NCBI GenBank assembly: GCA_036833805.1
Contig: DAITPA010000009.1
Span: 1 to 49,588, forward strand
DNA from: PALSA-1196 sp036833805
GTDB lineage: Bacteria > Pseudomonadota > Gammaproteobacteria > Steroidobacterales > Steroidobacteraceae
Reading direction: 5' to 3'
Length of the DNA: 49,588 bases
This document shows, in pieces, positions 23,723-31,103 of this stretch. The notes under the pieces were generated by a model. The model had not been told where the DNA came from. It saw only the letters and a list, made by a program, of their open reading frames with translations, and did not search any database. Made by a program: the position numbers and the translations under genes. How positions within the stretch are numbered: the first letter of the stretch is position 1; every line of letters starts with the position of its first letter.

Positions 23723-23761
23723 GCCATTGCTTTGCAATGGCACGTCCTTTTTAAGTACACT
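23723..23761 (+). promoter_or_regulatory. Predicted rplM promoter with inverted repeat
   Basis: TTGCAA (23732-23737) and TACACT (23756-23761) are 18 bp apart, and transcription would start about 20 nt before rplM. The -35 is part of a perfect 8-bp inverted repeat, GCCATTGC/GCAATGGC around TTT (23723-23741), in the divergent coq7-rplM region. Confidence 0.4.
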
Positions 23762-23789
23762 TCCCGGCCTTTTTCGGTGGGGTCTTTAG

Positions 23790-24227
23790 ATGACGACCGT
23801 GTTCGCCAAGCCCGGCACAGTCCGGGGTGATTGGTTTCTGATCGACGCAAGCGGCAAGACGCTGGGCCGCCTTGCGTCCCAAATCGCCCATCGCCTCAAG
23901 GGTAAGCATAAGCCTGACTATAGCCCGCATGTGGATATGGGCGATCACATCGTTGTCGTACACGCCGAGAAGATCCGCGTCACCGGCAGAAAGCTTGCGG
24001 ATAAGATTTATTACCACCACACGGGCCACATCGGCGGCATCAAGTCGATCGCGCTTGGCAAGCTCCTTGATGAGCACCCGGAGCGCGCGATCCAGTTTGC
24101 GGTGAAGGGCATGTTGCCGAAGAATACCTTGGGCCGCAGCATGTTTAGGAAGCTGCACGTATTTGCGGGCGCAGAGCATCCGCACGCCGCCCAGCAGCCC
24201 CAACCGCTCGCGATTAAAGGAACATAA
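23790..24227 (+). CDS. rplM: 50S ribosomal protein L13
   Basis: A 145-residue early-assembly protein of the large subunit (E. coli 142). It contains WFLIDASGKTLGRLASQIAHRLKGKHKPDYSPHVDMGD, YYHHTGHIGGIKS and the signature VKGMLPKNTLGRSMFRKLHVFAG. It forms the conserved pair with rpsI, 4 nt upstream of it. Confidence 0.98.
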   Translation: MTTVFAKPGTVRGDWFLIDASGKTLGRLASQIAHRLKGKHKPDYSPHVDMGDHIVVVHAEKIRVTGRKLADKIYYHHTGHIGGIKSIALGKLLDEHPERAIQFAVKGMLPKNTLGRSMFRKLHVFAGAEHPHAAQQPQPLAIKGT

Positions 24228-24231
24228 AAAG

Positions 24232-24627
24232 ATGCCAGCCGCCACGCCACACTACGGTACCGGTCGCCGCAAGACTGCGACCGCCCGCGTGCGCATGAAG
24301 CCCGGAACAGGCCTGATCACAGTGAACGAACGCGCGCTCGATGAGTTTTTTGGCCGCGAGACCGGCCGCATGATCGTTCGCCAGCCGCTCGAAGTGGTGC
24401 AGCTTCTCACCAAGTTCGATATCACCGTTCAGGTACGCGGCGGCGGCATCACCGGCCAGGCGGGCGCCATCCGTCACGGCATTACTCGCGCACTCATGGA
24501 GTACGACGAGGCATTGCGTCGGCCGCTGCGCACAGCGGGCTTCGTCACGCGTGACGCGCGTGAGGTCGAACGCAAGAAAGTAGGACGTCGTAAAGCCCGC
24601 AGGGGTCCGCAGTACTCGAAGCGGTAA
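24232..24627 (+). CDS. rpsI: 30S ribosomal protein S9
   Basis: A 131-residue protein (E. coli 130) whose C-terminal tail contacts the P-site tRNA. It reads YGTGRRKTATARV near the start and has GGGITGQAGAIRHGITRALMEYD in the middle; the tail KARRGPQYSKR is intact. AAAGGA lies about 10 nt before the ATG. It is co-transcribed with rplM, and the tRNA gene begins 6 nt after its stop. Confidence 0.98.
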   Translation: MPAATPHYGTGRRKTATARVRMKPGTGLITVNERALDEFFGRETGRMIVRQPLEVVQLLTKFDITVQVRGGGITGQAGAIRHGITRALMEYDEALRRPLRTAGFVTRDAREVERKKVGRRKARRGPQYSKR

Positions 24628-24633
24628 TAGGTT

Positions 24634-24707
24634 TGGGGGATCGTCTAGCGGTAGGACCGCGGACTCTGACTCCGCTAACCTAGGTTCGAATCCTAGTCCC
24701 CCAGCCA
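24634..24707 (+). tRNA. glnX: tRNA-Gln (anticodon CTG)
   Basis: A 74-nt cloverleaf with encoded CCA. The acceptor stem is TGGGGGA/TCCCCCA with discriminator G. The D stem GTCT/GGAC, the anticodon stem GCGGA/TCCGC with loop CTCTGAC (anticodon CTG at 24666-24668) and a T arm with GGTTCGAATCC are all visible. It reads CAG codons. It lies 6 nt after rpsI and may be processed from the ribosomal protein transcript. Confidence 0.97.
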
Positions 24708-24720
24708 CCTTCACTAGGTG

Positions 24721-24748
24721 CCCTGCATCGCTATCGGGCGATGCGGGG
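24721..24748 (+). terminator. Hairpin downstream of tRNA-Gln
   Basis: An 11-bp stem (one G-T pair) from CCCTGCATCGC and GCGATGCGGGG around TATCGG. It starts 13 nt after the tRNA. No T run follows, so it may be a processing or 3'-end stabilising structure rather than a classic intrinsic terminator. Confidence 0.5.
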
Positions 24749-25114
24749 TCACCGCAGCTCTGTCAGCTGTTTAGCGTCCCTGCCCCGAGCGGCCTTGATC
24801 GTCGCTTGCGGCGGCTACCGAATCTCCTTGCGGTAAGGCGGTTCGACTACTCCCAGAAACGACCACGCTGATCAGAACAGGATGACCCGCGGCAGGCGCG
24901 CATGACTGGCGCCGTCTGGCCGTTCGAGCCTGACGTGCAGTGGCAATAAGATGCACACCGACGCCGCTGATCTCGCGGCCGTAATCTAAGCACTTGATCT
25001 CAAGAATGCGCCGCGCCGATCTAATAAGTGCGCCGGGTCCCGCGCATTCTTAAAGACGTGACGCTCGGGTGTCGACGCCAGCGCCACAGCGCTCTTCATT
25101 AAGGGCGATCGCGG
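24749..25114. other. Gene-free region between tRNA-Gln and rpiA
   Basis: No supported coding frame; the only open stretch (24771-24956, - strand) is Arg/Ala-rich and lacks a ribosome site. It holds a perfect 10-bp inverted repeat, AAGAATGCGC (25002-25011) and GCGCATTCTT (25042-25051), which flanks 30 nt. No clear duplicate of the tRNA 3' end marks an integration site. Confidence 0.5.
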
Positions 25115-25774
25115 TTAGAGAGTGCGCACGCCTTCGGGAGTGCCGATCACGAGCACGTCGGCAGGCTTAACGGCGAACAGTCCCACCGTCACGACGCCTG
25201 CGATTTGGTTGATTGTGCGCTCGAGCGCGGCGGGCTCGCTGATCTTAAGATCGTGCACGTCGAGAATGAGATTGCCGTTGTCGGTGACGAAGTCCTTGCG
25301 CCACACGGGTCTGCCGCCCAACGCTTCGAGCTCGCGCGCAACATAGGTGCGGGCCATTGGAATCACTTCGACTGGCAGCGGAAACTTGCCGAGCGTCTCT
25401 ACGAGCTTCCCTTCATCGATGATGCAGACGAAGCGGCTCGCCGCCGCCGCGACGATTTTCTCGCGGGTCAGGGCGCCGCCGCCGCCTTTGATGAGTTCAC
25501 GCGCGCAGGTCGCCTCGTCCGCGCCATCGATGTAGACGTCGACGGGACCGGCGTCGTTGAGGTCGATGACATCGATGCCGGCAGCGCGCAGGCGCGCGCT
25601 CGATGCGCTCGAGCTTGATACCGCGCCGCGGATCCGGCCGCGCCGCGCGGCGAGTGCGGTAATGAAAAAATTCACGGTGGAACCCGTGCCGACGCCAACT
25701 ACTGTTCCGTCGGAAACATGCTGTATTGCAGCCTCTGCGGCGCGCTGCTTACTTAGGTCTGTGTGTTTGGGCAC
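25115..25774 (-). CDS. rpiA: Ribose-5-phosphate isomerase A
   Basis: A 219-residue enzyme (E. coli 219) interconverting ribose-5-phosphate and ribulose-5-phosphate. Blocks seen are VGVGTGSTVNFFI, DVYIDGADE and KGGGGALTREKIVA, which carry the catalytic Asp, Glu and Lys. The start is GTG; an overlapping ATG two bases upstream is out of frame. With rpe at 21.5 kb, it completes the non-oxidative pentose isomerisations. Confidence 0.97.
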   Translation of the reverse strand: MPKHTDLSKQRAAEAAIQHVSDGTVVGVGTGSTVNFFITALAARRGRIRGAVSSSSASSARLRAAGIDVIDLNDAGPVDVYIDGADEATCARELIKGGGGALTREKIVAAAASRFVCIIDEGKLVETLGKFPLPVEVIPMARTYVARELEALGGRPVWRKDFVTDNGNLILDVHDLKISEPAALERTINQIAGVVTVGLFAVKPADVLVIGTPEGVRTL

Positions 25775-25793
25775 ATTAGCGTCCCGTAGAAAC

Positions 25794-25821
25794 GACTGTG
25801 CCCGCTTTCGCGGGCACAGTC
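25794..25821. terminator. Strong hairpin upstream of rpiA
   Basis: A perfect 12-bp stem GACTGTGCCCGC/GCGGGCACAGTC with a 4-nt loop (GAAA on the - strand, a stable tetraloop). It is followed by only short T tracts (TCTTT on +, GTTTCT on -). It probably ends transcription of the tiny Lys-rich gene before rpiA. Confidence 0.65.
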
Positions 25822-25840
25822 TCTTTGGATTCGATTCGAC

Positions 25841-25865
25841 GAGCGCGGAAGCTTATTCCGCGCTC
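25841..25865. repeat. Second hairpin between the Lys-rich ORF and rpiA
   Basis: A perfect 10-bp stem GAGCGCGGAA/TTCCGCGCTC with a 5-nt loop, extendable beyond one mismatch by four more pairs. It sits 15 nt after the stop of the Lys-rich ORF on the - strand and 19 nt from the next hairpin. Confidence 0.55.
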
Positions 25866-25880
25866 ATCGAGTTCAAGGGT

Positions 25881-25931
25881 CTACTTCTTCTTAGAAGCTT
25901 TTTTCTTGCCCTTCTTTTTCGCTTTAGCCAT
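25881..25931 (-). CDS. Tiny lysine-rich peptide, 16 aa
   Basis: The ORF encodes MAKAKKKGKKKASKKK, with ten lysines in 16 residues. It has GGAG 7 nt before the ATG, a promoter ending 35 nt upstream and two strong hairpins downstream, so it has every part of a short gene. The composition recalls the tails of bacterial histone H1-like proteins and suggests binding to nucleic acid or the ribosome, but that is inference. It is far below usual gene-calling limits. Confidence 0.55.
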   Translation of the reverse strand: MAKAKKKGKKKASKKK

Positions 25932-25966
25932 GTTGGCTCTCCAGTTGTCGGGTTAGTCCGAGTCGG

Positions 25967-25994
25967 AGTATATACACGCGAATCGAAATTACAA
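25967..25994 (-). promoter_or_regulatory. Promoter of the Lys-rich ORF
   Basis: TTGTAA (25989-25994) and TATACT (25967-25972; 5/6) are 16 bp apart on the - strand. The predicted start near 25960 gives a leader of about 29 nt that includes the GGAG ribosome site. Confidence 0.55.
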
Positions 25995-26035
25995 GCAAGC
26001 ACGCCTACTTAGAAGTGTGCGCTTGACTTCACGAT

Positions 26036-26500
26036 TCATTCGAGTGAACAGATGAAGTGCCAATGCGCCGCATCAACCGGCATGACAGACAAGCGATTGC
26101 CGGGCCGTAACAACACAAGACCACTCAATTCTTTCGCGCCGTGCGCACGCAGTTCATCGAGTGAGATGACGCGCGCGAGTTTACGCTCGAGGCGCACATC
26201 GACCATGAACCAGCGCGGCTGCGCGCGAACGCTGTCTTCATCATAGTGCGGGTGGCGGCGGTCGAAGGCGGTCGCATCCGGATAGGCTGCCTTTGTGATC
26301 CGCATCACACCGGCGATGCCGGGCACGTCGCAGCTTGAGTGGTAGAGAAAGGCCTTATCGCCGCGCTGCATGTCGTCGCGAATCATGTTGCGCGCCTGGT
26401 AATTGCGCACGCCGTCCCATGCAGCGGTGTGACGTGGCGCACGCGCGAGATCCTCGACGCCAAAGCTTTCAGGCTCTGTCTTCAGGAGCCAGTAACGCAC
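26036..26500 (-). CDS. EVE domain protein
   Basis: A 154-residue single-domain protein of the EVE (PUA-like) family, related to human THYN1. It starts MRYWLLKTEPESFGVEDL, has WDGVRNYQARNMIRDDMQRGDKAFLYHSSC and PRWFMVDV, and these line the modified-base pocket. EVE domains read modified bases in DNA or RNA. Its start overlaps the end of the 5-FCL gene by 19 nt, a frequent arrangement in gammaproteobacteria, so co-expression is likely. Confidence 0.95.
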   Translation of the reverse strand: MRYWLLKTEPESFGVEDLARAPRHTAAWDGVRNYQARNMIRDDMQRGDKAFLYHSSCDVPGIAGVMRITKAAYPDATAFDRRHPHYDEDSVRAQPRWFMVDVRLERKLARVISLDELRAHGAKELSGLVLLRPGNRLSVMPVDAAHWHFICSLE

Positions 26501-27102
26501 CTTACGACCTCTTTTTCGGTGACCACGGCGTCGAGCCGCACGTCATGTGCAGCGGCAACAATGTGCGGCAGCTGCTGGAAAGCGTAGGCGACGCCCACGA
26601 GTTGCGGCCCGCGCCAGGCGCGGCGCCAGCGCCGATACGCGAAGGCGCGGTCGTAGAACCCCGCCCCCATGCCAAGGCGCATGCCATGCGCATCGAAGCC
26701 GACGAGCGGCACCAGCACGACATCTAGCCAGCGAGCGCCGATCGTGCGGGAAGTTTGCGGCTCAGTAATCCCTAAACGGTTGAGCCGCTCGTGACCGCCC
26801 GCTTCGAAGAAGCGCATCTTGCGCCCGTGACGGGCTCGCTCGATCCTCGGTAAGTAGACACGCCAGCCGCGGCGGCGCGCGAGCGTGAAGAGTGGGGCGC
26901 TGTCGAGCTCGTCGCGCAAGGAACAATAGAGCGCCACGCGCGCGCCGGCGCGCAGGCCGAGGTTACGGTCAATGTTGCGAGCGACGAGTTGTGCGGCGCG
27001 CGCGCGCGCCGCCGGTGCCACCGCGCGGCGTTGCGCTCGCAATTGTGCGCGCAACTGCGCGCGTGCGGCGCCGATGGCGGAATCAGAAGGCGTCACCCGC
27101 AT
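26482..27102 (-). CDS. ygfA: 5-formyltetrahydrofolate cyclo-ligase
   Basis: A 206-residue enzyme that returns 5-formyl-THF to 5,10-methenyl-THF using ATP. The ATP/folate motif LGMGAGFYDR and the end TLDAVVTEKE-like block (RLDAVVTEKEVVRCV) are present. The start is set at ATG 27102; the frame is open to 27141, but that part lies inside 6S RNA. Even this ATG is within the 3' arm of the 6S closing stem, so RNA and mRNA overlap by about 14 nt. Confidence 0.93.
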   Translation of the reverse strand: MRVTPSDSAIGAARAQLRAQLRAQRRAVAPAARARAAQLVARNIDRNLGLRAGARVALYCSLRDELDSAPLFTLARRRGWRVYLPRIERARHGRKMRFFEAGGHERLNRLGITEPQTSRTIGARWLDVVLVPLVGFDAHGMRLGMGAGFYDRAFAYRRWRRAWRGPQLVGVAYAFQQLPHIVAAAHDVRLDAVVTEKEVVRCVTGS

Positions 27103-27281
27103 GTGCCGGTGTGGTCCGTTGCTCTCGAACCTGAGCAACAAGTGGGACGAACTGCGGCAGGTAAGGCTTTCCGCTCGAAGCGGACCTGCACAATGCTGCC
27201 AGCAAGCCCATGAGTCCCGTGGGTGTTTAAATTAGGTCGAGAAGTAACCCGGCCCGCTGTCGAACACCGCAGGCGACGCCG
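27089..27281 (-). ncRNA. ssrS: 6S RNA
   Basis: A regulator that mimics an open promoter and sequesters sigma-70 RNA polymerase in stationary phase. It is identified by position (zapA-ssrS-ygfA, the universal gammaproteobacterial order) and by sequence. A closing stem of about 13 bp pairs GGCGTCGCCTGCG near 27280 with TGCGGGTGACGCC ending at 27089. Conserved blocks include TGTTCGACAGCGGGCC, GGTCCGCTTCGAGCGGAAAG and GGTTCGAGAGCAACGGACC. A TAGAGT box (27288-27293) lies 7 nt before the predicted 5' end. Length about 193 nt (E. coli 184). Confidence 0.9.
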
Positions 27282-27326
27282 AATGCCACTCTACACGAGG
27301 AAAATGAATTGCGGGAGACAGACGGA

Positions 27327-27644
27327 TCACAGTTCCAGTTGCTTGCCCTTGGCAAGCGCCGTTTCGGCGCGCTCGCGCAACACTTTGACGCGACTGCCGA
27401 CCTCTCCCTCGAGCTTTACCTCGCGTGACTTCTGCTTCAGCAGATCGTTCGCGAGGTTGAGCGCTACCATGACAGCGATGCGATCGAGGCCGACAACTTT
27501 TCCGCTGTCGCGGATTTCGCGCATGCGGCTGTTCAGAAACTCGGCTGCGTCCAAGAGCGCCGAGCGCTCCTCGTGCGGGCAGGCAATGAAGTATTCCTTC
27601 TCGAGGATGCGCACACTGACGCGTGCGGCTTCCTGCGCACTCAT
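27327..27644 (-). CDS. zapA: Cell division protein ZapA
   Basis: A 105-residue protein that cross-links FtsZ filaments in the Z ring. The N-terminal head VSVRILEKEYFIACPHEERSALLDAAEFLNSRM is typical, followed by a coiled coil to the end. The length matches E. coli (109). Its start overlaps the stop of the upstream coiled-coil gene by 4 nt (ATGA). Confidence 0.95.
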   Translation of the reverse strand: MSAQEAARVSVRILEKEYFIACPHEERSALLDAAEFLNSRMREIRDSGKVVGLDRIAVMVALNLANDLLKQKSREVKLEGEVGSRVKVLRERAETALAKGKQLEL

Positions 27645-27871
27645 GCGCCGTGTTCCATTGTTCTCAAGCGGCCGATCATGCCCTCGACCCGGGTGCGTAC
27701 CTGCTCGTTCTTATGCAGCAGCAGCGCGCGCTCGCTCGCGAGCGTACCGTGCCGTTGACGCAATGCACGATTCTCTTCGTGCAACTGCTCAACCGTTGCG
27801 GACAGCTCTTCGATGCATTTGCCGAGCCTGGCGAGTTCCAGGTCGAGCGGTGTTTTTGTTGTTTCGCTCAT
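27641..27871 (-). CDS. ZapB-like coiled-coil protein (TIGR02449 type)
   Basis: A 76-residue helical protein, predicted to be almost entirely coiled coil (LARLGKCIEELSATVEQLHEENRALRQRHGTL). Proteins of this size directly upstream of zapA form the TIGR02449 family and are thought to act with ZapA like ZapB. ATG 27871 is preferred to the in-frame TTG two codons earlier, because a good promoter ends 7 nt before it. Confidence 0.85.
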   Translation of the reverse strand: MSETTKTPLDLELARLGKCIEELSATVEQLHEENRALRQRHGTLASERALLLHKNEQVRTRVEGMIGRLRTMEHGA

Positions 27872-27878
27872 GGCCAAG

Positions 27879-27908
27879 ACTATAGAGCGTCGCTCTTCAC
27901 GCGGTCAA
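27879..27908 (-). promoter_or_regulatory. Promoter of the zapB-like/zapA operon
   Basis: TTGACC (27903-27908; 5/6) and TATAGT (27879-27884; 5/6) with an 18-bp spacer. The -10 ends 7 nt before the ATG and there is no SD, so the mRNA should be leaderless. This is the best full promoter among the leaderless candidates of the window. Confidence 0.6.
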
Positions 27909-27934
27909 TGAGGAGCGCGCGGAAGCTCTTAGGG

Positions 27935-27940
27935 CATAAT
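27935..27940 (+). promoter_or_regulatory. -10 box of ygfB
   Basis: CATAAT (5/6) ends 9 nt before the ygfB ATG at 27950, and no SD intervenes. It is divergent from the zapB-like promoter; the two -10 boxes are 50 bp apart. Confidence 0.4.
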
Positions 27941-27949
27941 ACGTCGAGC

Positions 27950-28510
27950 ATGTACATGGCGAGCTATACCGAAATTCAACGGGTGCTGATCGAGGAGCGC
28001 TCGATGACCGAGGCGGCGGAGGCCCACGGCACTCTCGCCGGATCGCTGTGCACGGCGGTGTCGTACCGGTTCGAGGACTGGTTGCTTGAGATTCTGCCCG
28101 ACGGTCGCGCGCAAGCGGATGCGGCGGCCAATGCCTTGCGCGAGGTCTATGCCCGCACCGCGCAGGCGCTTGTCGGGGATGATCCGGCCTTTGATTTGCT
28201 CTTGCCCGAGGAGGAGCAGCCGATCGATGCGCGCACCGCAGCACTCGCCCAATGGTGCCAAGGCTTTCTCTACGGGCTGGGTTCAAGAGTAATCCAGGAT
28301 GCAAGCCGGCTGCCTGGGGATGCGGGTGAAGTGGTGCGCGACTTGAGCGAGATCACGCGGGTCGGCGTCGATTGTGACGACGGCGAAGAATCAAACGAGA
28401 GTGCCTATACCGAGCTCGTCGAGTTCGTACGCGTCGGCGTGCAGCTCGTGTTCGCCGAGCTTGAGCCCGTGCGTGGGCACTCAAGTGTCGTCGCGGGACT
28501 GCTCCATTGA
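27950..28510 (+). CDS. ygfB: YgfB/UPF0149 family protein
   Basis: A 186-residue UPF0149 protein. In Pseudomonas, YgfB modulates AlpA-dependent autolysis genes; the role elsewhere is unclear. Signatures are MTEAAEAHGTLAGSLCT near the start, AQWCQGFLYGLG in the middle, and SAYTELVEFVRVGVQLVFAEL at the C-terminus. The start is ATG 27950 or ATG 27956. It leads the conserved ygfB-pepP-ubiH-ubiI operon and overlaps pepP as TTGA. Confidence 0.93.
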   Translation: MYMASYTEIQRVLIEERSMTEAAEAHGTLAGSLCTAVSYRFEDWLLEILPDGRAQADAAANALREVYARTAQALVGDDPAFDLLLPEEEQPIDARTAALAQWCQGFLYGLGSRVIQDASRLPGDAGEVVRDLSEITRVGVDCDDGEESNESAYTELVEFVRVGVQLVFAELEPVRGHSSVVAGLLH

Positions 28511-29862
28511 AGCGCCACGCACGAGAGTACACGGGCGCAAAAAAGCGTAAATTGGTCCCCAAAGACGAATTCGCGCGCCGTCGCCAGCAGCTCGCCCGCA
28601 TTATGGGCCGGGACGCCATTGCCATTCTGCCGGCGGCTCCGCTGCAGATGCGCAACAGCGATGTCGAGCACGCCTATCGTCAGGACAGCGACTTCTTCTA
28701 TCTCACGGGATTTTCCGAGCCCGAAGCAGTGGCCGTGCTCATGCCCGGGCGAGAGCAGGCTGAATACATCCTGTTCGTGCGCGAGCGCGACGCGGCGCGC
28801 GAGACCTGGGACGGTAGACGTGCCGGGCCTGACGGAGCGACCGCGGATTTCGGTGCTGACGATGCGTTCCCAATCGAGGACATGGACGACATTCTTCCCG
28901 GCTTGATCGAGAGCCGCGCGAAGGTGTTCTACACCATGGGTGCCTATACCGAGTTCGATCAGCGCACGATCGGCTGGGTAACCGGCCTGCGTGCTCAGGT
29001 GAAGCAGGGCGGACACTCGCCGCTTGAGATCGTGGCGCTCGAGCATGTGTTGCACGACATGCGGCTCTTCAAGTCGCGTGCGGAGCTCGATCTCATGCGT
29101 GCGGCGGCGCGCATCGCCTGCCGTGCACACGTGCGCGCCATGCAACGCTGTCGGCCCGGCTTAAATGAATTCGAGATCATGGCTGATATTATTCACGAAT
29201 TCAGAAGTTCCAACGCCGATACGGCCTATCAGCCGATCGTCGGCGGCGGTGAGAACTCCTGCATCCTGCATTATCGCGAGAACGATCGAGCTTTGAACGA
29301 CGGCGATCTTCTCTTGATCGACGCCGGCTGCGAGTACCAGTGCTACGCCTCGGACATCACGCGGACCTTTCCCGTCAACGGGCGTTTTACCGCCGAACAG
29401 CGCGCCGTCTATGAGATCGTGCTCGAGGCGAATCTTGCGGCCATCGAGAAAGTGCGACCGGGCAATCATTGGAACGATCCGCACGACGCGGCCGTGCGTG
29501 TCGTGACGCAGGGACTCGTGAAGCTGGGTCTTCTCAAGGGCCGGGCTGCCGCGCTCAAGCGCGACGGCGCTCACCGCCGGTTTTTCATGCATCGCACCGG
29601 GCACTGGCTCGGCATGGACGTGCATGACGTCGGCGACTACAAGGTTGGTGGGGAATGGCGCGTGTTTGAGCCCGGCATGGTGCTGACCATCGAGCCCGGC
29701 ATCTACATTCCAGCAAGCCTGCGCGGCGTGCCGCGCCGTTTTCGCAACATCGGCATACGCATCGAGGATGATGTGGTGGTCACACGGCGCGGAGCGGAGG
29801 TGATCACGGCGCGGGCACCGAAGGATGCGGACGAAATCGAAGCCGTCATGGCTGCCGCCTGA
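28507..29862 (+). CDS. pepP: Xaa-Pro aminopeptidase
   Basis: A 451-residue pita-bread metallopeptidase (M24B) that removes an N-terminal residue followed by proline. Residues 20-180 form the N-terminal domain (QDSDFFYLTGFSEPEAV). The dinuclear metal ligands lie in LIDAGCEY, SDITRTFPVNG, HRTGHWLGMDVHD, EPGIYIP and IRIEDDVVV. The start is TTG, overlapping the ygfB stop; about 15 basic residues precede the usual beginning, so a later start is possible. Confidence 0.97.
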   Translation: MKRHAREYTGAKKRKLVPKDEFARRRQQLARIMGRDAIAILPAAPLQMRNSDVEHAYRQDSDFFYLTGFSEPEAVAVLMPGREQAEYILFVRERDAARETWDGRRAGPDGATADFGADDAFPIEDMDDILPGLIESRAKVFYTMGAYTEFDQRTIGWVTGLRAQVKQGGHSPLEIVALEHVLHDMRLFKSRAELDLMRAAARIACRAHVRAMQRCRPGLNEFEIMADIIHEFRSSNADTAYQPIVGGGENSCILHYRENDRALNDGDLLLIDAGCEYQCYASDITRTFPVNGRFTAEQRAVYEIVLEANLAAIEKVRPGNHWNDPHDAAVRVVTQGLVKLGLLKGRAAALKRDGAHRRFFMHRTGHWLGMDVHDVGDYKVGGEWRVFEPGMVLTIEPGIYIPASLRGVPRRFRNIGIRIEDDVVVTRRGAEVITARAPKDADEIEAVMAAA

Positions 29863-29870
29863 TACGCGCC

Positions 29871-31103
29871 GTGCAGCAATTTGACGTCGCAATCGTCGGC
29901 GGCGGCATGGTCGGAGCCAGCTGCGCGCTCGCGCTCGCGGGCACCGGACGCAGTGTCGTGCTGATCGAAGGCGTGGCGCCCGACGCCGTCAATCAGCCGA
30001 GCTTTGATGAGCGCACGACCGCGCTCGGTAACGCGAGCCGCCGCATCTTCGAAGGCTTGGGCGTGTGGCAGCATATTCAGCCTGCTGCAGCGGCGATCCG
30101 CACAATTCACGTCTCGGAGGCCGGGCGCTTTGGTTTCGCGCGCCTCAAGGCCGCCGAGCAGGGCATCGACGCCTTCGGTTACGTGGTGGCGAATCGCGTC
30201 GTAGGGGCATCCCTGTGGCGTGCGCTTGCCGAGGCAGAGGGCGTGAGCTTGCGCGTGCCTGCGACTCCCGAGACAGTAGAAATTGGCCGGGACCGGGTCA
30301 GCCTCACGATTGTCGATGCGGTCGGGGGGCGCGAGCGCTTCACCGCTTCCGTGGTCGTGGCTGCAGACGGAGCGCACTCCTCCGTGCGTGCGGCGGCGGG
30401 CATCGACGCCGCGGTTGAGGATTATGAGCAAGTTGCGCTGGTCTGCAATGTCGCAGCAGATCGCGCCAATGATGGCACCGCCTATGAGCGCTTCACGCTT
30501 TGCGGTCCGCTTGCCGTGCTACCCGTGCACGATGGTAGCTTCACGCTCGTGTGGACGGTGGCAGCGGCGCACGCGCAGCGTTTTCTTGAATTGCCTGACG
30601 CGGAGTTCTTACAGGAATTGCAAACGCGCTTCGGTTGGCGCGCCGGCCGCTTCGTGCGCAGCGGTCGGCGCGCCTCCTATCCTCTTGCGCTCACGCGTGC
30701 GGCGGTTACGGTCGGGACACGTGCTGTCCTCATCGGCAATGCTGCGCAGGCGCTGCACCCGGTTGCTGGACAGGGCTTCAACTTAGGTCTGCGCGATGCC
30801 GCGATGCTCGCCGAGCTCTTGTCCGCGGGCGCCGACGATGCGGGTGCGGCGGAGCTTTTGTCGCAGTACGCGCAGTGGCGTGCAAGTGATCGCAACGGCG
30901 TTATTCGCTTTACCGACGGGCTCATCAAGCTCTTCGGTGATGCGCGAACCAGCGTGGGCATGCTGCGCAACCTTGGGCTGCTGCTGTTTGATCTTGCGCC
31001 ACCTGCAAAAAGCGCACTCGCCAGGGTGAGCGCAGGCTTTGGCGGTCCTACGCCGCGGCTTGCTCGCGGCCTTGCACTTTCCGGACTGCGTACTCGTGGC
31101 TGA
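29871..31103 (+). CDS. ubiH: 2-octaprenyl-6-methoxyphenol hydroxylase
   Basis: A 410-residue FAD monooxygenase that hydroxylates C1 of the ubiquinone ring. The Rossmann motif VGGGMVGASCALAL is at the start, the mid-protein motif AADGAHSSVR follows, and the second FAD motif reads IGNAAQALHPVAGQGFNLGLRD, the form typical of UbiH. The start is GTG, 8 nt after the pepP stop. The end overlaps the next gene by 8 nt. Confidence 0.95.
   Translation: MQQFDVAIVGGGMVGASCALALAGTGRSVVLIEGVAPDAVNQPSFDERTTALGNASRRIFEGLGVWQHIQPAAAAIRTIHVSEAGRFGFARLKAAEQGIDAFGYVVANRVVGASLWRALAEAEGVSLRVPATPETVEIGRDRVSLTIVDAVGGRERFTASVVVAADGAHSSVRAAAGIDAAVEDYEQVALVCNVAADRANDGTAYERFTLCGPLAVLPVHDGSFTLVWTVAAAHAQRFLELPDAEFLQELQTRFGWRAGRFVRSGRRASYPLALTRAAVTVGTRAVLIGNAAQALHPVAGQGFNLGLRDAAMLAELLSAGADDAGAAELLSQYAQWRASDRNGVIRFTDGLIKLFGDARTSVGMLRNLGLLLFDLAPPAKSALARVSAGFGGPTPRLARGLALSGLRTRG

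Noticed and set aside
24830..24865. GGTTCGACTACTCCCAG resembling a tRNA T arm and acceptor end
   Set aside because: No matching acceptor, D or anticodon arms can be folded upstream; not treated as a tRNA relic or att site.
24771..24956. 61-codon frame on the - strand after tRNA-Gln
   Set aside because: No SD, low-complexity product and no recognisable domain; probably chance.
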